The position numbers were made by a program, and so were the translations under genes. DNA of 64,000 nucleotides from assembly GCF_023167545.1 (NCBI RefSeq), contig NZ_AP014647.1:930001-994000 (forward strand). Reading direction: 5' to 3'. Of the stretch, positions 36,861-47,463 are shown piece after piece. Under the pieces are notes generated by a model. It worked only from the letters and a program-made list of their open reading frames with translations. It had not been told where the DNA came from and searched no databases. Each line of letters starts with the position of its first letter. Positions within the stretch are counted from its first letter, which is position 1. The DNA is from Streptococcus constellatus subsp. constellatus. GTDB taxonomy: Bacteria > Bacillota > Bacilli > Lactobacillales > Streptococcaceae.

Positions 36861-37811
36861 TTATAAATGCCTTATCAATGTCAACGACGTTAGACACATA
36901 AAAAATACGAAGAGCCAAAACCAGACCGAGCGGAAAGCTTGCCGATATGTTCCTGGATATGCACGATTTCTCCGTACATACCTTTTTATATCTGTTTTAT
37001 TTTTAAATAGGAAAATGACTGCGATGCTTGCACCAATTAGCAGGATAAACAAATACAAGGCACCTCCTACATCGTCTGGCAAAAAAGAATAGAGATAAGT
37101 TAATCCTTCTCCGATAACTAAATTGTTAAAAATATGAAAAATCATTGCCCAGAAAATAGAATACTCCAAGGTCACATAAGAGAAGATCATTCCAACAAAA
37201 GTTGCAAAAACGAACTGCGGGAGATTACCATGAAACAAACCAAATAAGAGTGAAGACATCAGAATTGCAAAGATTTTTCCATATTTTTCAAACGTTCTTA
37301 AACCTGCCCCACGGAAAATCAATTCTTCTGAAACAGGTCCAAAAAAGCTTGCATACAAAAACATAGAAACACTATCTGAACCTGCCGAAGCTGATTCGAC
37401 AGCTTTAAGCATAGTAAAACCAAATAAATTAAAGATTGTTTCAAAAATCTGATTAAACAGTACAAAACCTAATTGACCTAGAAGCAAGAAAGATAAGACT
37501 ATCCCAAACGTTTTTGAAGTCATGGCTCTTTTCTGTGTTTGTAAATCAGACTTAAATAATTTTCCATCCCGATACAGCCAAAAGATAAATACTCCTGCAC
37601 AAACAGCAATTAGATAATAGCTGCCATCGCGTGACATAAAACTTTCCGTTGCTTTTTGGATTCTCTCAAGATTTCCGGGATAACGAATCGCTTGAAATAA
37701 GGTTACAATCGTTTGATAAATCAGACTAATCATTGCCATTACGGCCACATATAGTAGACATAAAGCAGAGAATAAACCAATATCTTTTCTTACTTGCTGA
37801 TTTGTTTGCAT
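36861..37811 (-). CDS. CPBP-family intramembrane metalloprotease
   Basis: A 316-residue membrane protein with about eight helices and the CPBP/Abi motifs: FGPVSEELIFRGAGLRTFEKY (motif 1, EExxxR), LFGLFHGNLPQFVFA (motif 2, the His) and IFHIFNNLVIG (motif 3). Relatives act as prenyl-CAAX-type proteases, in bacteriocin self-immunity or as chaperones; which applies is not visible. It abuts the TIGR01906 gene (one-base overlap). Confidence 0.88.
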   Translation of the reverse strand: MQTNQQVRKDIGLFSALCLLYVAVMAMISLIYQTIVTLFQAIRYPGNLERIQKATESFMSRDGSYYLIAVCAGVFIFWLYRDGKLFKSDLQTQKRAMTSKTFGIVLSFLLLGQLGFVLFNQIFETIFNLFGFTMLKAVESASAGSDSVSMFLYASFFGPVSEELIFRGAGLRTFEKYGKIFAILMSSLLFGLFHGNLPQFVFATFVGMIFSYVTLEYSIFWAMIFHIFNNLVIGEGLTYLYSFLPDDVGGALYLFILLIGASIAVIFLFKNKTDIKRYVRRNRAYPGTYRQAFRSVWFWLFVFFMCLTSLTLIRHL

Positions 37812-38452
37812 CAGTTTCCTTTCTTTTTCAAATAACTTTTTTTACTCCAGCTATAGAGTAATAATGCGAATCCTTCATAAAAGGCAAAAAATAATAGAAA
37901 AGTATGGCGGAAAAATTCTTCCGGTAAAATCCAAATCACTGGATCTTTCACAGGATCAAAGAGCCAAGTATTGTCTCCGACAAATAAAATCTTATGAAAG
38001 AGAGTAAAAAACGCATCAAATCCGATCTCAAATGCGATAGCTCCAACAATAATTGGCAGGCAAACAATACTCAAAACGGCCTTTGAAAAAACAGATAAAT
38101 AACCTTTTTTAATTATATGTTTTACAAACAAATAAACTATTGGTAAGGTTGCTAGGAAAACAATCTGAACCAGATGAAAAAGATATTTCACAGTTTGGAA
38201 ATGATGCAATCCTGCTGCTGATGAGTGAAAATCGGGCATTGAGAGTTTTTGCTGGAATGGATTGGTTAGGTAATTCATCAAAATATTAAAATTGTACTGA
38301 ATCGTTGTAGATTTGAGATAAACTTTATTTTCTAAGTGTAACCAAGAAATTTCCAAAGGATAAAACAACCAAGTGAGATAAATCGTCAATAAAATCGTAG
38401 CTGCTAAAAGACAGAGCATGCTCAACCAAAAGATCAGTTTAGTGCGCATCAA
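37811..38452 (-). CDS. TIGR01906-family integral membrane protein
   Basis: 213 residues with four to five hydrophobic segments (residues about 7-30, 90-115, 122-145, 180-205) and a large outward loop, matching the TIGR01906 family of unknown function found in lactic acid bacteria. It overlaps the NagD-like phosphatase gene by 14 bases and the CPBP gene by one. The three form a small operon conserved in streptococci, together with the upstream thioesterase/NUDIX genes. Confidence 0.8.
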   Translation of the reverse strand: MMRTKLIFWLSMLCLLAATILLTIYLTWLFYPLEISWLHLENKVYLKSTTIQYNFNILMNYLTNPFQQKLSMPDFHSSAAGLHHFQTVKYLFHLVQIVFLATLPIVYLFVKHIIKKGYLSVFSKAVLSIVCLPIIVGAIAFEIGFDAFFTLFHKILFVGDNTWLFDPVKDPVIWILPEEFFRHTFLLFFAFYEGFALLLYSWSKKSYLKKKGN

Positions 38453-39212
38453 AATCCCACTCCGCTAAGCTAGAAAGTACATAATCTGGTTGGATTGGTA
38501 AGTCTGCTACCTCTTCTGGACGAGTAAAACCAGTTGTCACCAAAAGTGTAGGAATACCGTTATCAATCCCAGCTCGAATATCCGTAAGATAGTTATCCCC
38601 AACCATTATCACTTCTTTATGTGGCAATCCAAGACGTTCAACAGCTTTTTCCATAATAATAGCATTCGGCTTATCTATATAAACAGGTTTTACGCGAGTT
38701 GCTGCTTCAATTAAAGTGATAATTGAGCCCGCGCCAGGCATGAGACCACGCTCTGTCGGAATATTAAGGTCAGGGTTGGTTCCTACAAAATGGGCTCCCT
38801 TTTGGATAGCTAAAGTAGCAATCGATAATTTTTCATAATCTACTTCCCAATCCAAACCAACAACTACATAATCCGGATTGTCGGTGTCTTCGATATAACC
38901 AGCTTCTGAAATAGCATTTTTAAGTCCAGCCTCGCCGATAACATAGACTTTCTTTCCTATATTTTTATCATTTAAATAATCAATCGTTGCCAAAGTTGCT
39001 GTATAAATCGTTTCAATAGGTGTTTTAACATTGAATTGTTCCGCCAACATAGCCTGAACAGTCTCAGGTGTACGTGTTGTATTATTCGTCACAAATAAAT
39101 ATGGAATGTTGCGCCGTTGCAACTCATGTACAAAAGCTTCACCCGCAGGAATACGTTCTTTTCCTTTATAAATTGTTCCGTCTAAATCAATTAAATAGCC
39201 TTTATAAGTCAC
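38439..39212 (-). CDS. HAD-superfamily phosphatase, NagD type (TIGR01457)
   Basis: 257 residues of the class IIA HAD family. Motif I is [11 protein letters not shown] with the nucleophile Asp, motif [13 protein letters not shown], the Lys is in [14 protein letters not shown], and the acidic motif IV is [15 protein letters not shown]. It dephosphorylates small phosphometabolites; the natural substrate is not certain. Conserved next to the TIGR01906 protein. Confidence 0.92.
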   Translation of the reverse strand: MTYKGYLIDLDGTIYKGKERIPAGEAFVHELQRRNIPYLFVTNNTTRTPETVQAMLAEQFNVKTPIETIYTATLATIDYLNDKNIGKKVYVIGEAGLKNAISEAGYIEDTDNPDYVVVGLDWEVDYEKLSIATLAIQKGAHFVGTNPDLNIPTERGLMPGAGSIITLIEAATRVKPVYIDKPNAIIMEKAVERLGLPHKEVIMVGDNYLTDIRAGIDNGIPTLLVTTGFTRPEEVADLPIQPDYVLSSLAEWDFDAH

Positions 39213-39305
39213 TCATTTTCTCCTCTAATTTAAAAGCTTAAATACTCCTCTAATCTATATAAATTGAAAATAGTTTTCTATTTCAACTTTTAAATCTATA
39301 CTTTA

Positions 39306-39932
39306 TTAATCAAATCGAGTTTCCCAGTTATTGGATGCCTGCGCCTCAAAACACATTGCAATTTGTTGAGTAGTCGTTTTAGATTCAGATAATGCTGGCA
39401 ACGCATCTAAAGCAAAATAACCACAGGCTATCGTCTCAGCATTTGCTCTAAACTCCCCACCTAAGCTCGTACACAAAACAAATATTTTGATAATGTGATG
39501 TACTGAGGTAGAGTTTCCTGGATTATTTTTATGTTTATCTAAAACAGCAATCAGTTTGTCTGCCTGAACTTCTAAACCTGCCTCTTCTCTTACTTCTTTT
39601 ATTGTATTGTCCTTTACAGACTGATCCACATCACACCATCCGCCCGGCAAAGCCCATAGTCCATTTTTTTCTTGAACGAGCAAAATCGTATTGTCTTTAA
39701 AAATTGCTGCCCGTGTATCCAATTTCGGTGTTTGATAGCCCGTTTCATTACAAAACAGATCTTTTACTTTTTCAAGTGGCATACCAGAAGGAGTGACTAG
39801 CATTTCAGCTGCAATCTGACGAATCTCCTGAAATCGCTCAATATCAAATTCATCCTTGCTATAGGCTAATCCATTTTGTGCTAAAGTTTGCAGACGAGTT
39901 GCCCATTCTAACCATTTACTATCTTCTGTCAT
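39306..39932 (-). CDS. NUDIX hydrolase with N-terminal ADP-ribose-pyrophosphatase-like domain
   Basis: 208 residues. An N-terminal helical domain (about 1-65; hydrolase_like N-term) precedes the NUDIX fold. The box reads GGWCDVDQSVKDNTIKEVREEAGLEV, matching Gx5Ex7REUxEExGU except that the first Glu is replaced (GGWCDVDQS), as often seen in this subgroup. ADP-ribose or a nucleoside diphosphate-X substrate is likely but unproven. The ATG at 39932 overlaps the thioesterase gene end by 14 bases. Confidence 0.87.
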   Translation of the reverse strand: MTEDSKWLEWATRLQTLAQNGLAYSKDEFDIERFQEIRQIAAEMLVTPSGMPLEKVKDLFCNETGYQTPKLDTRAAIFKDNTILLVQEKNGLWALPGGWCDVDQSVKDNTIKEVREEAGLEVQADKLIAVLDKHKNNPGNSTSVHHIIKIFVLCTSLGGEFRANAETIACGYFALDALPALSESKTTTQQIAMCFEAQASNNWETRFD

Positions 39933-40659
39933 CACAACTTCTCCATATTATACTTGCCTGGGCATTGATATCACCATCGCTAGAAATCTGATGATTACTC
40001 TCCAAGCCCTCCAAATCATAGCTAGAGGTAATTTGTCCGCCAGGTCGTACCTCCTTGACATACTTAAGATGAATTTTTCTAGGAATATGTTTCATGAGAA
40101 AATCTGCACCCATAACCTCAAAAATCCAGTCCAAATACTTACTGTTATTAACATGGCCGTTCATATCTAAATCGTAAAAACGGACATGGTAATCTTTGCT
40201 AATTGGTTCTTTCAAATCTGGATACTTCGGTCCACGAATCAATTTTTTAGAAAACTCTGCTTCATAAGGTGCAACAATCTTTGGCTCTACTGCATGCACT
40301 TTTCTACTATCTCTATCCATAAGGACAAAAGTAGCCAACATATTAATAATAGCATTTCCCGCTTCATCATAAATAGTAAACCGACGATAACAGAATAAAC
40401 GATTATATGACAAAGCTTCTGTTTCAATCGTCATTTCTTCCCCAAATTTAGGCAGCCGTACTACATCAATATCATAATCCGTGATAATCCAGACTAGATT
40501 ATATTTTTCCAGCATAGCTTTATCACTAATCCCCAAATCAATGGACTGCAGCCCTGATACCTGTAAGGATAGCAAAATGACATCAGGTAGTTTGATATGA
40601 CCGTTCATATCTGCCATATCAAAAGGAATTTTCATTTTCATTTGATAAGTTAAACCCAT
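39919..40659 (-). CDS. Acyl-ACP thioesterase
   Basis: 246 residues with two hotdog domains, as in the bacterial acyl-ACP thioesterase (Acyl-thio_N, FatA-like) family. First domain: MADMNGHIKLPDVILLSLQVSG; second: HVRFYDLDMNGHVNNSKYLDW, with the Asn-His pair typical of the active site. It releases fatty acids from acyl carrier protein. It follows hemW by three bases. Confidence 0.9.
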   Translation of the reverse strand: MGLTYQMKMKIPFDMADMNGHIKLPDVILLSLQVSGLQSIDLGISDKAMLEKYNLVWIITDYDIDVVRLPKFGEEMTIETEALSYNRLFCYRRFTIYDEAGNAIINMLATFVLMDRDSRKVHAVEPKIVAPYEAEFSKKLIRGPKYPDLKEPISKDYHVRFYDLDMNGHVNNSKYLDWIFEVMGADFLMKHIPRKIHLKYVKEVRPGGQITSSYDLEGLESNHQISSDGDINAQASIIWRSCDDRR

Positions 40660-40662
40660 AAT

Positions 40663-41793
40663 TTACTCCAATATAAATTTCTCTGCGACTGTATCGCCCA
40701 AAAAAAGACCTTTTTTGGTCATACGGACAATGTCCCTGTCAGGTACTAAGAGCCCTTGCTCTGTCAGTTCTGTTACAACATGACCGTACTGCCGATCAAA
40801 AGAAACACCAAATTTTTCCTCAAAGCGTTGTTTAGAAATACCCGACTTCTTGCGCAATCCCAAAAACATTTCTTCTTCCATCATCTCTTGCTTGCTAAGA
40901 TGTTCCTCACTCACACGGGCATTACCTTTTTCGACCGCCTCTAAGTAATGACGGATAGGACCATGATTCTTGTAGCGAACCCCATTGACATAGCCAGAAG
41001 CCCCAGCTCCGATACCAAAATATTCCGCATTGTCCCAGTACATAAGATTATGTCGACTCTCAAAACCTGGTTTAGAAAAATTGGAAATCTCATAATGCTC
41101 AAAACCAACTTTTTCTAACTCCTCAATGATGTATTCAAACATCTCTGCTTCCAAATCTTCTTTAGGCAGAGGGAGTTTTCCACGTCGCATCCGATTCATA
41201 AAAACCGTGTGATTTTCTAAAATTAAGCTGTAAAGACTCATGTGAGGAATATCTAGCGCAATAGCTTTGGCTACATTTTCTCGTACATTATCCATAGTTT
41301 GCTTGGGCAGCGCATAGATCAGATCAATCGAGATATTGTCAAATCCAGCCAGCTTCAGATTGGCGATGTTTTCATAGATATCTTTTTCTAAATGACTGCG
41401 ACCAATTTGCTTGAGCATGCGATCGTCAAAAGTCTGAACACCTAAAGATACCCTATTCACAGGTGAAACCTTTAAAACAGCAATCTTATCCGGATCCAAA
41501 TCCCCTGGATTGGCTTCAATAGTCAGTTCTTCTAACAATGACAAATCCAGCTTTTTCGTCAGCTCTGCTAACAAAAACTCCAGCTGCTTCGCTGAAAGAG
41601 CTGTCGGTGTCCCACCGCCGATATAAAGTGTCTGTAAATGCTTTATATTATAAGAAGTATATTCTTGAAGCAAGTGCTCTAAGTAGGCGTCAACTGGCTG
41701 ATTTTTGATAAAAACCTTAGAAAAGTCACAATAATAACAAATTTGAGTACAAAATGGAATGTGTACATAGGCAGAAGTTGGTTTGGTATACAT
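40663..41793 (-). CDS. hemW: Radical SAM protein HemW (heme chaperone / former HemN-like)
   Basis: 376 residues. The radical SAM cluster motif CxxxCxxC occurs in FCTQICYYCDFSK at residues about 15-22, followed by TLYIGGGTPTAL and the HemW-type C-terminal domain. HemW proteins bind heme and are not coproporphyrinogen oxidases; streptococci lack heme synthesis, so a heme-handling role is likelier. The start appears to coincide with the transcription start: TATAAT lies 7 bases before the ATG. Confidence 0.93.
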   Translation of the reverse strand: MYTKPTSAYVHIPFCTQICYYCDFSKVFIKNQPVDAYLEHLLQEYTSYNIKHLQTLYIGGGTPTALSAKQLEFLLAELTKKLDLSLLEELTIEANPGDLDPDKIAVLKVSPVNRVSLGVQTFDDRMLKQIGRSHLEKDIYENIANLKLAGFDNISIDLIYALPKQTMDNVRENVAKAIALDIPHMSLYSLILENHTVFMNRMRRGKLPLPKEDLEAEMFEYIIEELEKVGFEHYEISNFSKPGFESRHNLMYWDNAEYFGIGAGASGYVNGVRYKNHGPIRHYLEAVEKGNARVSEEHLSKQEMMEEEMFLGLRKKSGISKQRFEEKFGVSFDRQYGHVVTELTEQGLLVPDRDIVRMTKKGLFLGDTVAEKFILE

Positions 41794-41800
41794 AGCATTT

Positions 41801-41848
41801 ATTATAGCATAATTTTAGTATATAGATGTTTTAAAGTTCATACTAAAA
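41801..41848 (-). promoter_or_regulatory. Extended -10 promoter and inverted repeat upstream of hemW
   Basis: On the minus strand TGCTATAAT (41809-41801) is an extended -10 box; no good -35 box exists. The start point falls on the hemW ATG. An inverted repeat TTTTAGTAT (41813-41821) / ATACTAAAA (41840-41848) covers the -35 region and could be an operator. The rest of the gap to 41995 shows nothing I can support. Confidence 0.55.
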
Positions 41849-41995
41849 TGCATAGGTCTCTTATCGATATATTCTTGCTCAACAACGAAAATACCATAAG
41901 TGTTAAAAACGTTCAACTTAATTCGCTACTTCAACTTGAACTTTTTCCAAATAATAAATTTGTTAGCAAAAAGAAGACCAAAATCTATCAATTAT

Positions 41996-42547
41996 TCATT
42001 TTTGAATTGTACCTACCAACTCCACTATCTTCTGGAAAGTCTTGCCGTTTCGGATGGTTAGTTGCTTGTAAAAATTGGATTTGAGCAGTTTTTTATGATA
42101 GTTGGACTTGAGATAGTTCGCTTGGTCAGCATTACTATAAAAGAAAGCCGTCTGCCCAAAATGCAGCTGCTCCTTGTCATTTGCCCAACTGCCTGCCAGC
42201 TCTTGAACACTCTCCCTGTCTGTCTCCGGCAAATAAAAGAGAACATCTCGCCGAAAGGCTGTTTCATCCTGCCACCAAGCAGGAAGATTGGCTGTTTCTT
42301 TTTGAAGCATGGCAGAGCTGACAAGGACAAAAGGCAGGGGAAAATCGTAAGACCGACTGAAATAAGCCGACAAGATCTCCCGAATCCTCTCCTCCTGCTC
42401 CTCGCTATCAAAGAAAAGATTGCCGCTGTTGATGTAGGAAACTGGATTTTCAAAGCCCAACCCAGCCAAATCTTTCTTCAAATCAGCCATAACGACCTTG
42501 TTTTTACCGCCGACATTGATGCCGCGGAGTAAAAGTGCATAACGCAT
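41996..42547 (-). CDS. DUF1697 domain protein
   Basis: 183 residues, matching the DUF1697 family from its start (YALLRGINVGGKNKVVMADLK) through NPVSYINSGNLFFDS and the C-terminal TIRNGKTFQKIVEL. Function unknown; the fold is predicted as alpha/beta. It runs on the same strand as the GNAT and uvrB genes. Local G+C is somewhat higher than its neighbours. Confidence 0.9.
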   Translation of the reverse strand: MRYALLLRGINVGGKNKVVMADLKKDLAGLGFENPVSYINSGNLFFDSEEQEERIREILSAYFSRSYDFPLPFVLVSSAMLQKETANLPAWWQDETAFRRDVLFYLPETDRESVQELAGSWANDKEQLHFGQTAFFYSNADQANYLKSNYHKKLLKSNFYKQLTIRNGKTFQKIVELVGTIQK

Positions 42548-42583
42548 GTGGTGCTCCTTACAAATATATCTATTATTTCCAAA

Positions 42584-43081
42584 CTAACTCTTAGAATTTC
42601 TCAAGTAGATCATTCGTTTTTCTTTCACGGCTTTTCCTAGGTCAACGCTCTTTTCCTCACCGTCAAAAACAAAACCCATTTTTTCATAAAAAGCGATAGC
42701 ACGTTTGTTATCTTCTAAAACCCATAATAAAATCTCTTGATAACCATCCAAGGCAGCAAAAGCAGCCTGTATGAGCTGCCGTCCTACACCCTTGCCATAA
42801 TAATCTTTTAAGACATACAAGGCGAAAATTTCACCCGCTATCGTAGCTGAATCTCGAAAATCACCGTAGCTAACAAAGCCAACCACTTTAGCATCATTCA
42901 AGGCAATCAAGGTATTTCCGGGATACTTTTGACTATAAAATCGGCACTTATCTAAAGTCATCTGCTCTTGAAATTCCGCAGGTAAAATCTCATCATAAGC
43001 TTCACGCCATGTCTGCCAATGAACTCTGGACTTCCCTTCTATCTCCTCAGCTGTTTCCATTGCTTTGATAGTGATGTCCAT
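42584..43081 (-). CDS. GNAT-family N-acetyltransferase
   Basis: 165 residues with the GNAT fold. The acetyl-CoA pyrophosphate loop is YYGKGVGRQLIQAA (motif A, Q/RxxGxG/A), followed by LLWVLEDNKRAIAFYEKMGF (motif B). Substrate unknown. It lies 22 bases downstream of uvrB on the same strand, probably by read-through. Confidence 0.9.
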   Translation of the reverse strand: MDITIKAMETAEEIEGKSRVHWQTWREAYDEILPAEFQEQMTLDKCRFYSQKYPGNTLIALNDAKVVGFVSYGDFRDSATIAGEIFALYVLKDYYGKGVGRQLIQAAFAALDGYQEILLWVLEDNKRAIAFYEKMGFVFDGEEKSVDLGKAVKEKRMIYLRNSKS

Positions 43082-43103
43082 TTGCTTTCCTCCTTGAAAT
43101 CCC

Positions 43104-45092
43104 TCAGTCCATCGCCTTTATCTCTAAAATCATATCGCGAATCTGTGCAGCCAGTTCGAAGTCGAGAAGTCCTGCAGCTTCTTGCATTTGTCCCTCTAGT
43201 TTCTTAATCATATCTTTACGTTCCTGTTTATTAAGACTTTCAATTTCAACGACTTCTTCTTTGTCTGGCAGGACAGATTTGGTTACACTGATCAGGTCAC
43301 GAATTTCTTTCTGGATTGTTTGCGGTACAATACCATGTTCTTCATTATAAGCCATCTGAATTTGACGGCGGCGAGCAGTCTCGTCCATAGCCTTCTGCAT
43401 GGAGTCAGTCACCGTGTCCGCATACATGATGACATGACCCTCACTGTTGCGGGCAGCCCGACCAATGGTTTGGATCAAACCACGCTCATTTCGTAAGAAA
43501 CCTTCTTTGTCTGCATCAAGGATAGCAACCAGACTGACCTCTGGTACATCAATTCCCTCGCGCAGCAGATTGATCCCGACCAGGACATCAAAGACACCCA
43601 GGCGCAAGTCACGGATAATCTCAGTCCGCTCCAATGTCTTGATATCCGAGTGCATGTACTTGACTTTAACTCCCATTTCTTTAAAGTAATCTGTCAAATC
43701 TTCTGCCATCTTTTTAGTCAACGTTGTGATAAACGTTCGCTCATTCTTTTCAACACGCGCATTGATTTCACCTAAAAGATCATCTATTTGTCCCATAGTC
43801 GGACGCACTTCGACTGCTGGATCCAGAAGCCCAGTTGGTCGAATAATTTGCTCAATTACTGTATCCGTTTGTTCTCGCTCATAGTCACCCGGTGTCGCAG
43901 ATACATAGACAATCTGATGAACATGACTTTCAAACTCTTCCCGACGCAGCGGACGATTGTCCAAGGCAGACGGCAGACGGAAACCATAATTGACCAGCAT
44001 TTCCTTCCGCGAGCGGTCACCATTGTACATCCCTTTAATCTGCCCCATCGTCATATGACTTTCATCAATCATGATGAGAAAATCATCTGGGAAGAAATCA
44101 AGCAAGGTATAAGGTGGCTCACCTTCGCTGCGCCCATCCATGTGACGAGAATAGTTCTCAACACCGTTGGTATAGCCCATCTCACGGAGCATCTCAATAT
44201 CATACTCCGTACGCTGTTTCAATCGTTGGGCTTCCAAGAGCTTTCCTTCCTTTTCAAAGATAGCCAGCTGTTGCTCCAGCTCGGCCTGAATCTTGGCAAT
44301 GGCAATCTCCATATTTTCGTCATTTGTCATAAAGTGAGTAGCTGGGAAAATTGCTAAATGATCCACTTCACCCAAAACTTGTCCTGTCAAGGCTTCGACC
44401 TCACGAATCCGGTCAATCTCATCTCCGAAAAACTCCACCCGAAAGGCATGCTCGTCACGAGAAGCTGGAAAAATCTCCACCACATCACCTCGGACTCGGA
44501 ATTTCCCCCGCTGAAAGTCAATATCATTACGCTCAAACTGGATATCTACCAGATCATTGAGCAGCTTATCGCGGGAAATCTCTAGTCCAGGACGCAGACT
44601 TACCACGCTGTCGGAGTATTCCTTAGGCGATCCCAGACCATAGATACAAGAGACCGAAGCCACGACAATTACGTCATTGCGCTCCAATAGGGCAGAAGTT
44701 GCTGAGTGACGGAGCTTGTCAATCTCGTCATTGACCGAGCTATCCTTTTCGATATAAGTATCGCTGGAAGGCACATAGGCTTCCGGCTGGTAGTAATCAT
44801 AGTAGGAAACGAAGTATTCCACTGCGTTATTAGGGAAGAATTCCTTGAACTCACCATAAAGCTGGCCGGCCAGCGTTTTATTATGGGCAATAACCAGAGT
44901 CGGCTTGTTGACTCGAGAAATCACCTGACTCATGGTATAGGTCTTCCCTGTTCCTGTCGCTCCCATGAGAATTTGAGCTTTTTCACCGCCTTCAATATTA
45001 TCCGCTAATTGCTCAATGGCTTGTGGTTGATCGCCTGAAGGCTCATACTTGGAGATCAATTTAAATTTATTGTCTGTAATTCTGTTTATCAT
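43104..45092 (-). CDS. uvrB: UvrABC system protein B
   Basis: 662 residues, the full length of this DNA-repair helicase. Walker A is [11 protein letters not shown] near residue 43, followed by the beta-hairpin [18 protein letters not shown]. Walker B/DEAD-like motif is MIDESH, motif VI is QTIGRAARN, and the C-terminal UvrC-binding UVR domain is [22 protein letters not shown]. It verifies damage and loads UvrC in nucleotide excision repair. Confidence 0.98.
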   Translation of the reverse strand: MINRITDNKFKLISKYEPSGDQPQAIEQLADNIEGGEKAQILMGATGTGKTYTMSQVISRVNKPTLVIAHNKTLAGQLYGEFKEFFPNNAVEYFVSYYDYYQPEAYVPSSDTYIEKDSSVNDEIDKLRHSATSALLERNDVIVVASVSCIYGLGSPKEYSDSVVSLRPGLEISRDKLLNDLVDIQFERNDIDFQRGKFRVRGDVVEIFPASRDEHAFRVEFFGDEIDRIREVEALTGQVLGEVDHLAIFPATHFMTNDENMEIAIAKIQAELEQQLAIFEKEGKLLEAQRLKQRTEYDIEMLREMGYTNGVENYSRHMDGRSEGEPPYTLLDFFPDDFLIMIDESHMTMGQIKGMYNGDRSRKEMLVNYGFRLPSALDNRPLRREEFESHVHQIVYVSATPGDYEREQTDTVIEQIIRPTGLLDPAVEVRPTMGQIDDLLGEINARVEKNERTFITTLTKKMAEDLTDYFKEMGVKVKYMHSDIKTLERTEIIRDLRLGVFDVLVGINLLREGIDVPEVSLVAILDADKEGFLRNERGLIQTIGRAARNSEGHVIMYADTVTDSMQKAMDETARRRQIQMAYNEEHGIVPQTIQKEIRDLISVTKSVLPDKEEVVEIESLNKQERKDMIKKLEGQMQEAAGLLDFELAAQIRDMILEIKAMD

Positions 45093-45228
45093 ATAACACC
45101 TCTTTCTACTATTTTAACACAAGTATCATCATTTCAAATTTCTGAGCTTATTACTTTATATTTTATCTCTTAGATATACAAATCGAAAATTTACATGTCA
45201 TAAAATCTAACATAAAAACGAAAAATAT

Positions 45229-45257
45229 TTGCCTTTTGAAGATATTTTTGATATAAT
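45229..45257 (+). promoter_or_regulatory. Promoter of the glutamine-type ABC operon
   Basis: TTGCCT (45229-45234), 17 bases, TATAAT (45252-45257); AAAGGAGAG then precedes the ATG at 45286. Confidence 0.7.
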
Positions 45258-45285
45258 TTAAAAATATTATTTAAAGGAGAGACTC

Positions 45286-47463
45286 ATGAAGAAAAAAATC
45301 ATAGCTTTTTTGTTAGCTTTACTACCACTATTTGCTACAACTAATATCCATGCGGATGCAATCAAAGTAGTATCTGATACAGCCTATGCACCTTTTGAGT
45401 TTAAAGATTCCGATCAAACTTACAAAGGTATTGACGTAGATATTATCAATAAAGTCGCTGAACTAAAAAGTTGGAACATCAATATGACTTTCCCTGGATT
45501 TGATGCAGCGGTCAATGCTGTTCAATCTGGTCAAGCAGATGCTATCATGGCTGGAATGACAAAAACCAAAGACCGTGAAAAAGCCTTCACCATGTCTGAT
45601 ACTTATTATGATACAAAAGTTGTCATCGCAACGACTAAAACAAATACAATTAGTAGTTATTCACAATTAAAAGGAAAAACTGTTGGGGTTAAAAACGGAA
45701 CTGCTTCTCAACGTTTTTTGGAAAAAATCAAAGACAAATATAAATTTAATCTTAAAACTTTTGATACGACTGATTTGACTTATAATAGTTTGAACTCTGG
45801 TTCAATTGATGCTATGATGGATGATCAGCCTGTTATTGAATATGCTATCAAGCAAGGCCAAAACTTAAAAATTTCTATGAAGGGGGAAGCTGTTGGTAGC
45901 TTTGCGTTTGGTGTCAAAAAAGGAAGCAAGTATGAATATCTAGTAACGGAATTCAATGAAGCGCTTGCTCAAATGAAAAAAGATGGTTCTCTTGATAAAA
46001 TCATCTCAAAATGGACAGGATCTACAAAGGCAACTAGTTCCACTCCAGAAACTACTACTCCTGCTGGCAAAAAAGCAACTCCTGTCAAAGCAAAATATAC
46101 CATTGCTAGCGACTCTTCCTTTGCACCATTCGTTTTCCAAGATAGTAATAACAAATATACTGGGATTGACATGGATTTGATAAATGCTATCGCCAAAGAC
46201 CAAGGTTTCACGATCGAAATCACAAATCCTGGTTTTGACGCCGCTTTAAATGCTGTACAATCTGGACAAGCCGATGGAATGATTGCAGGGATGTCTGTAA
46301 CAGATGCTCGTAAAGAGACCTTTGATTTCTCAGAACCATATTATACTGCAAACGCTATCCTTGCCGTCAAAGAATCAAGTACAATTGCTTCTTATAAAGA
46401 CTTGAAAGGTAAAACAATCGGTGTTAAAAACGGAACTGCTTCACAAACTTTCTTAACAAAAAATCAAAGTAAATATGATTACAAAATCAAAACATTCTCT
46501 GATGCTTCTTCTATGTATGACAGTCTAAACTCTGGTTCTGTGGATGCCGTTATGGATGACGAACCTGTTGTTAAATACTCCATTAGCCAAGGCCAAAAAC
46601 TGAAAACACCAATCAAAGGAACTCCTATTGGAGACACTGCTTTTGCCGTAAAAAAGGGTAGTAATCCTGAATTGATCCAAATGTTTAATAATGGCTTAGC
46701 AAATATCAAGAAAAATGGTCAGTATCAAAAAATTCTTGATAAGTATTTAAAGAAATCAAACTCAAATACTAGCTCTTCAGACAATACAGTTGATGAAACA
46801 ACCATTTGGGGGCTCCTCCAAAATAACTACAAGCAATTGTTAAGTGGTCTTGGAATTACTTTGGCACTCGCACTTCTGTCATTTGCAATCGCTATGGTCA
46901 TCGGAATCATCTTTGGGATGTTTAGTGTAAGTCCTGTTAAAGCACTCCGCATTATCTCAGAAGTCTTCGTAGATGTTATTCGTGGGATCCCACTTATGAT
47001 TCTAGCAGCCTTTATCTTCTGGGGCATCCCAAACCTTATTGAATCAATGACAGGCCATCAAAACCCAATTAATGATTTTGTAGCTGGTACGATTGCTCTT
47101 TCACTCAATGCTGGAGCTTACATTGCAGAAATCGTTCGTGGTGGGATTCAAGCTGTTCCAGCTGGACAAATGGAAGCCAGTCGCAGTCTTGGTATTTCTT
47201 ATTCCAAGACAATGAGAAAGATTATTCTGCCACAAGCAACAAAAATCATGTTACCAAATTTCGTCAATCAATTTGTGATTGCTTTGAAAGATACAACAAT
47301 TGTTTCCGCCATTGGTCTTGTCGAACTTTTCCAAACAGGTAAAATCATCATTGCTCGTAACTACCAAAGTTTCAAAATGTATGCTATCCTAGCAGTTTTT
47401 TATCTGATTATCATTACTCTTTTGACTAGACTTGCAAAACGCTTAGAAAAGAGGATTAAATAA
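45286..47463 (+). CDS. glnP: Amino-acid ABC transporter: two substrate-binding domains fused to a permease (GlnP type)
   Basis: 725 residues. A signal peptide (about 1-24, ending IHADA) precedes two tandem periplasmic-binding-type domains (about 27-245 and 265-500). Both open with KV/IASD.APF-like sequence and carry YKGID/YTGID and DA.MAGM motifs. A HisM-type permease domain (about 510-725) follows, with the coupling motif [22 protein letters not shown]. Two binding domains on one polypeptide let a dimer carry four receptors, as in Lactococcus GlnPQ. Glutamine/glutamate is the likely substrate; asparagine is possible. Confidence 0.93.
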   Translation: MKKKIIAFLLALLPLFATTNIHADAIKVVSDTAYAPFEFKDSDQTYKGIDVDIINKVAELKSWNINMTFPGFDAAVNAVQSGQADAIMAGMTKTKDREKAFTMSDTYYDTKVVIATTKTNTISSYSQLKGKTVGVKNGTASQRFLEKIKDKYKFNLKTFDTTDLTYNSLNSGSIDAMMDDQPVIEYAIKQGQNLKISMKGEAVGSFAFGVKKGSKYEYLVTEFNEALAQMKKDGSLDKIISKWTGSTKATSSTPETTTPAGKKATPVKAKYTIASDSSFAPFVFQDSNNKYTGIDMDLINAIAKDQGFTIEITNPGFDAALNAVQSGQADGMIAGMSVTDARKETFDFSEPYYTANAILAVKESSTIASYKDLKGKTIGVKNGTASQTFLTKNQSKYDYKIKTFSDASSMYDSLNSGSVDAVMDDEPVVKYSISQGQKLKTPIKGTPIGDTAFAVKKGSNPELIQMFNNGLANIKKNGQYQKILDKYLKKSNSNTSSSDNTVDETTIWGLLQNNYKQLLSGLGITLALALLSFAIAMVIGIIFGMFSVSPVKALRIISEVFVDVIRGIPLMILAAFIFWGIPNLIESMTGHQNPINDFVAGTIALSLNAGAYIAEIVRGGIQAVPAGQMEASRSLGISYSKTMRKIILPQATKIMLPNFVNQFVIALKDTTIVSAIGLVELFQTGKIIIARNYQSFKMYAILAVFYLIIITLLTRLAKRLEKRIK

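Noticed and set aside
41743-42084. 113-codon plus-strand frame over the hemW promoter and the end of the DUF1697 gene
   Set aside because: It overlaps two well-supported genes in antisense, has no ribosome site and no family-like pattern.
42062-42532. 156-codon plus-strand frame opposite the DUF1697 gene
   Set aside because: Complementary shadow of a recognised family member; no start signals.
43788-44357. 189-codon plus-strand frame inside uvrB
   Set aside because: Antisense shadow of a strongly conserved gene; composition follows the uvrB reverse strand.
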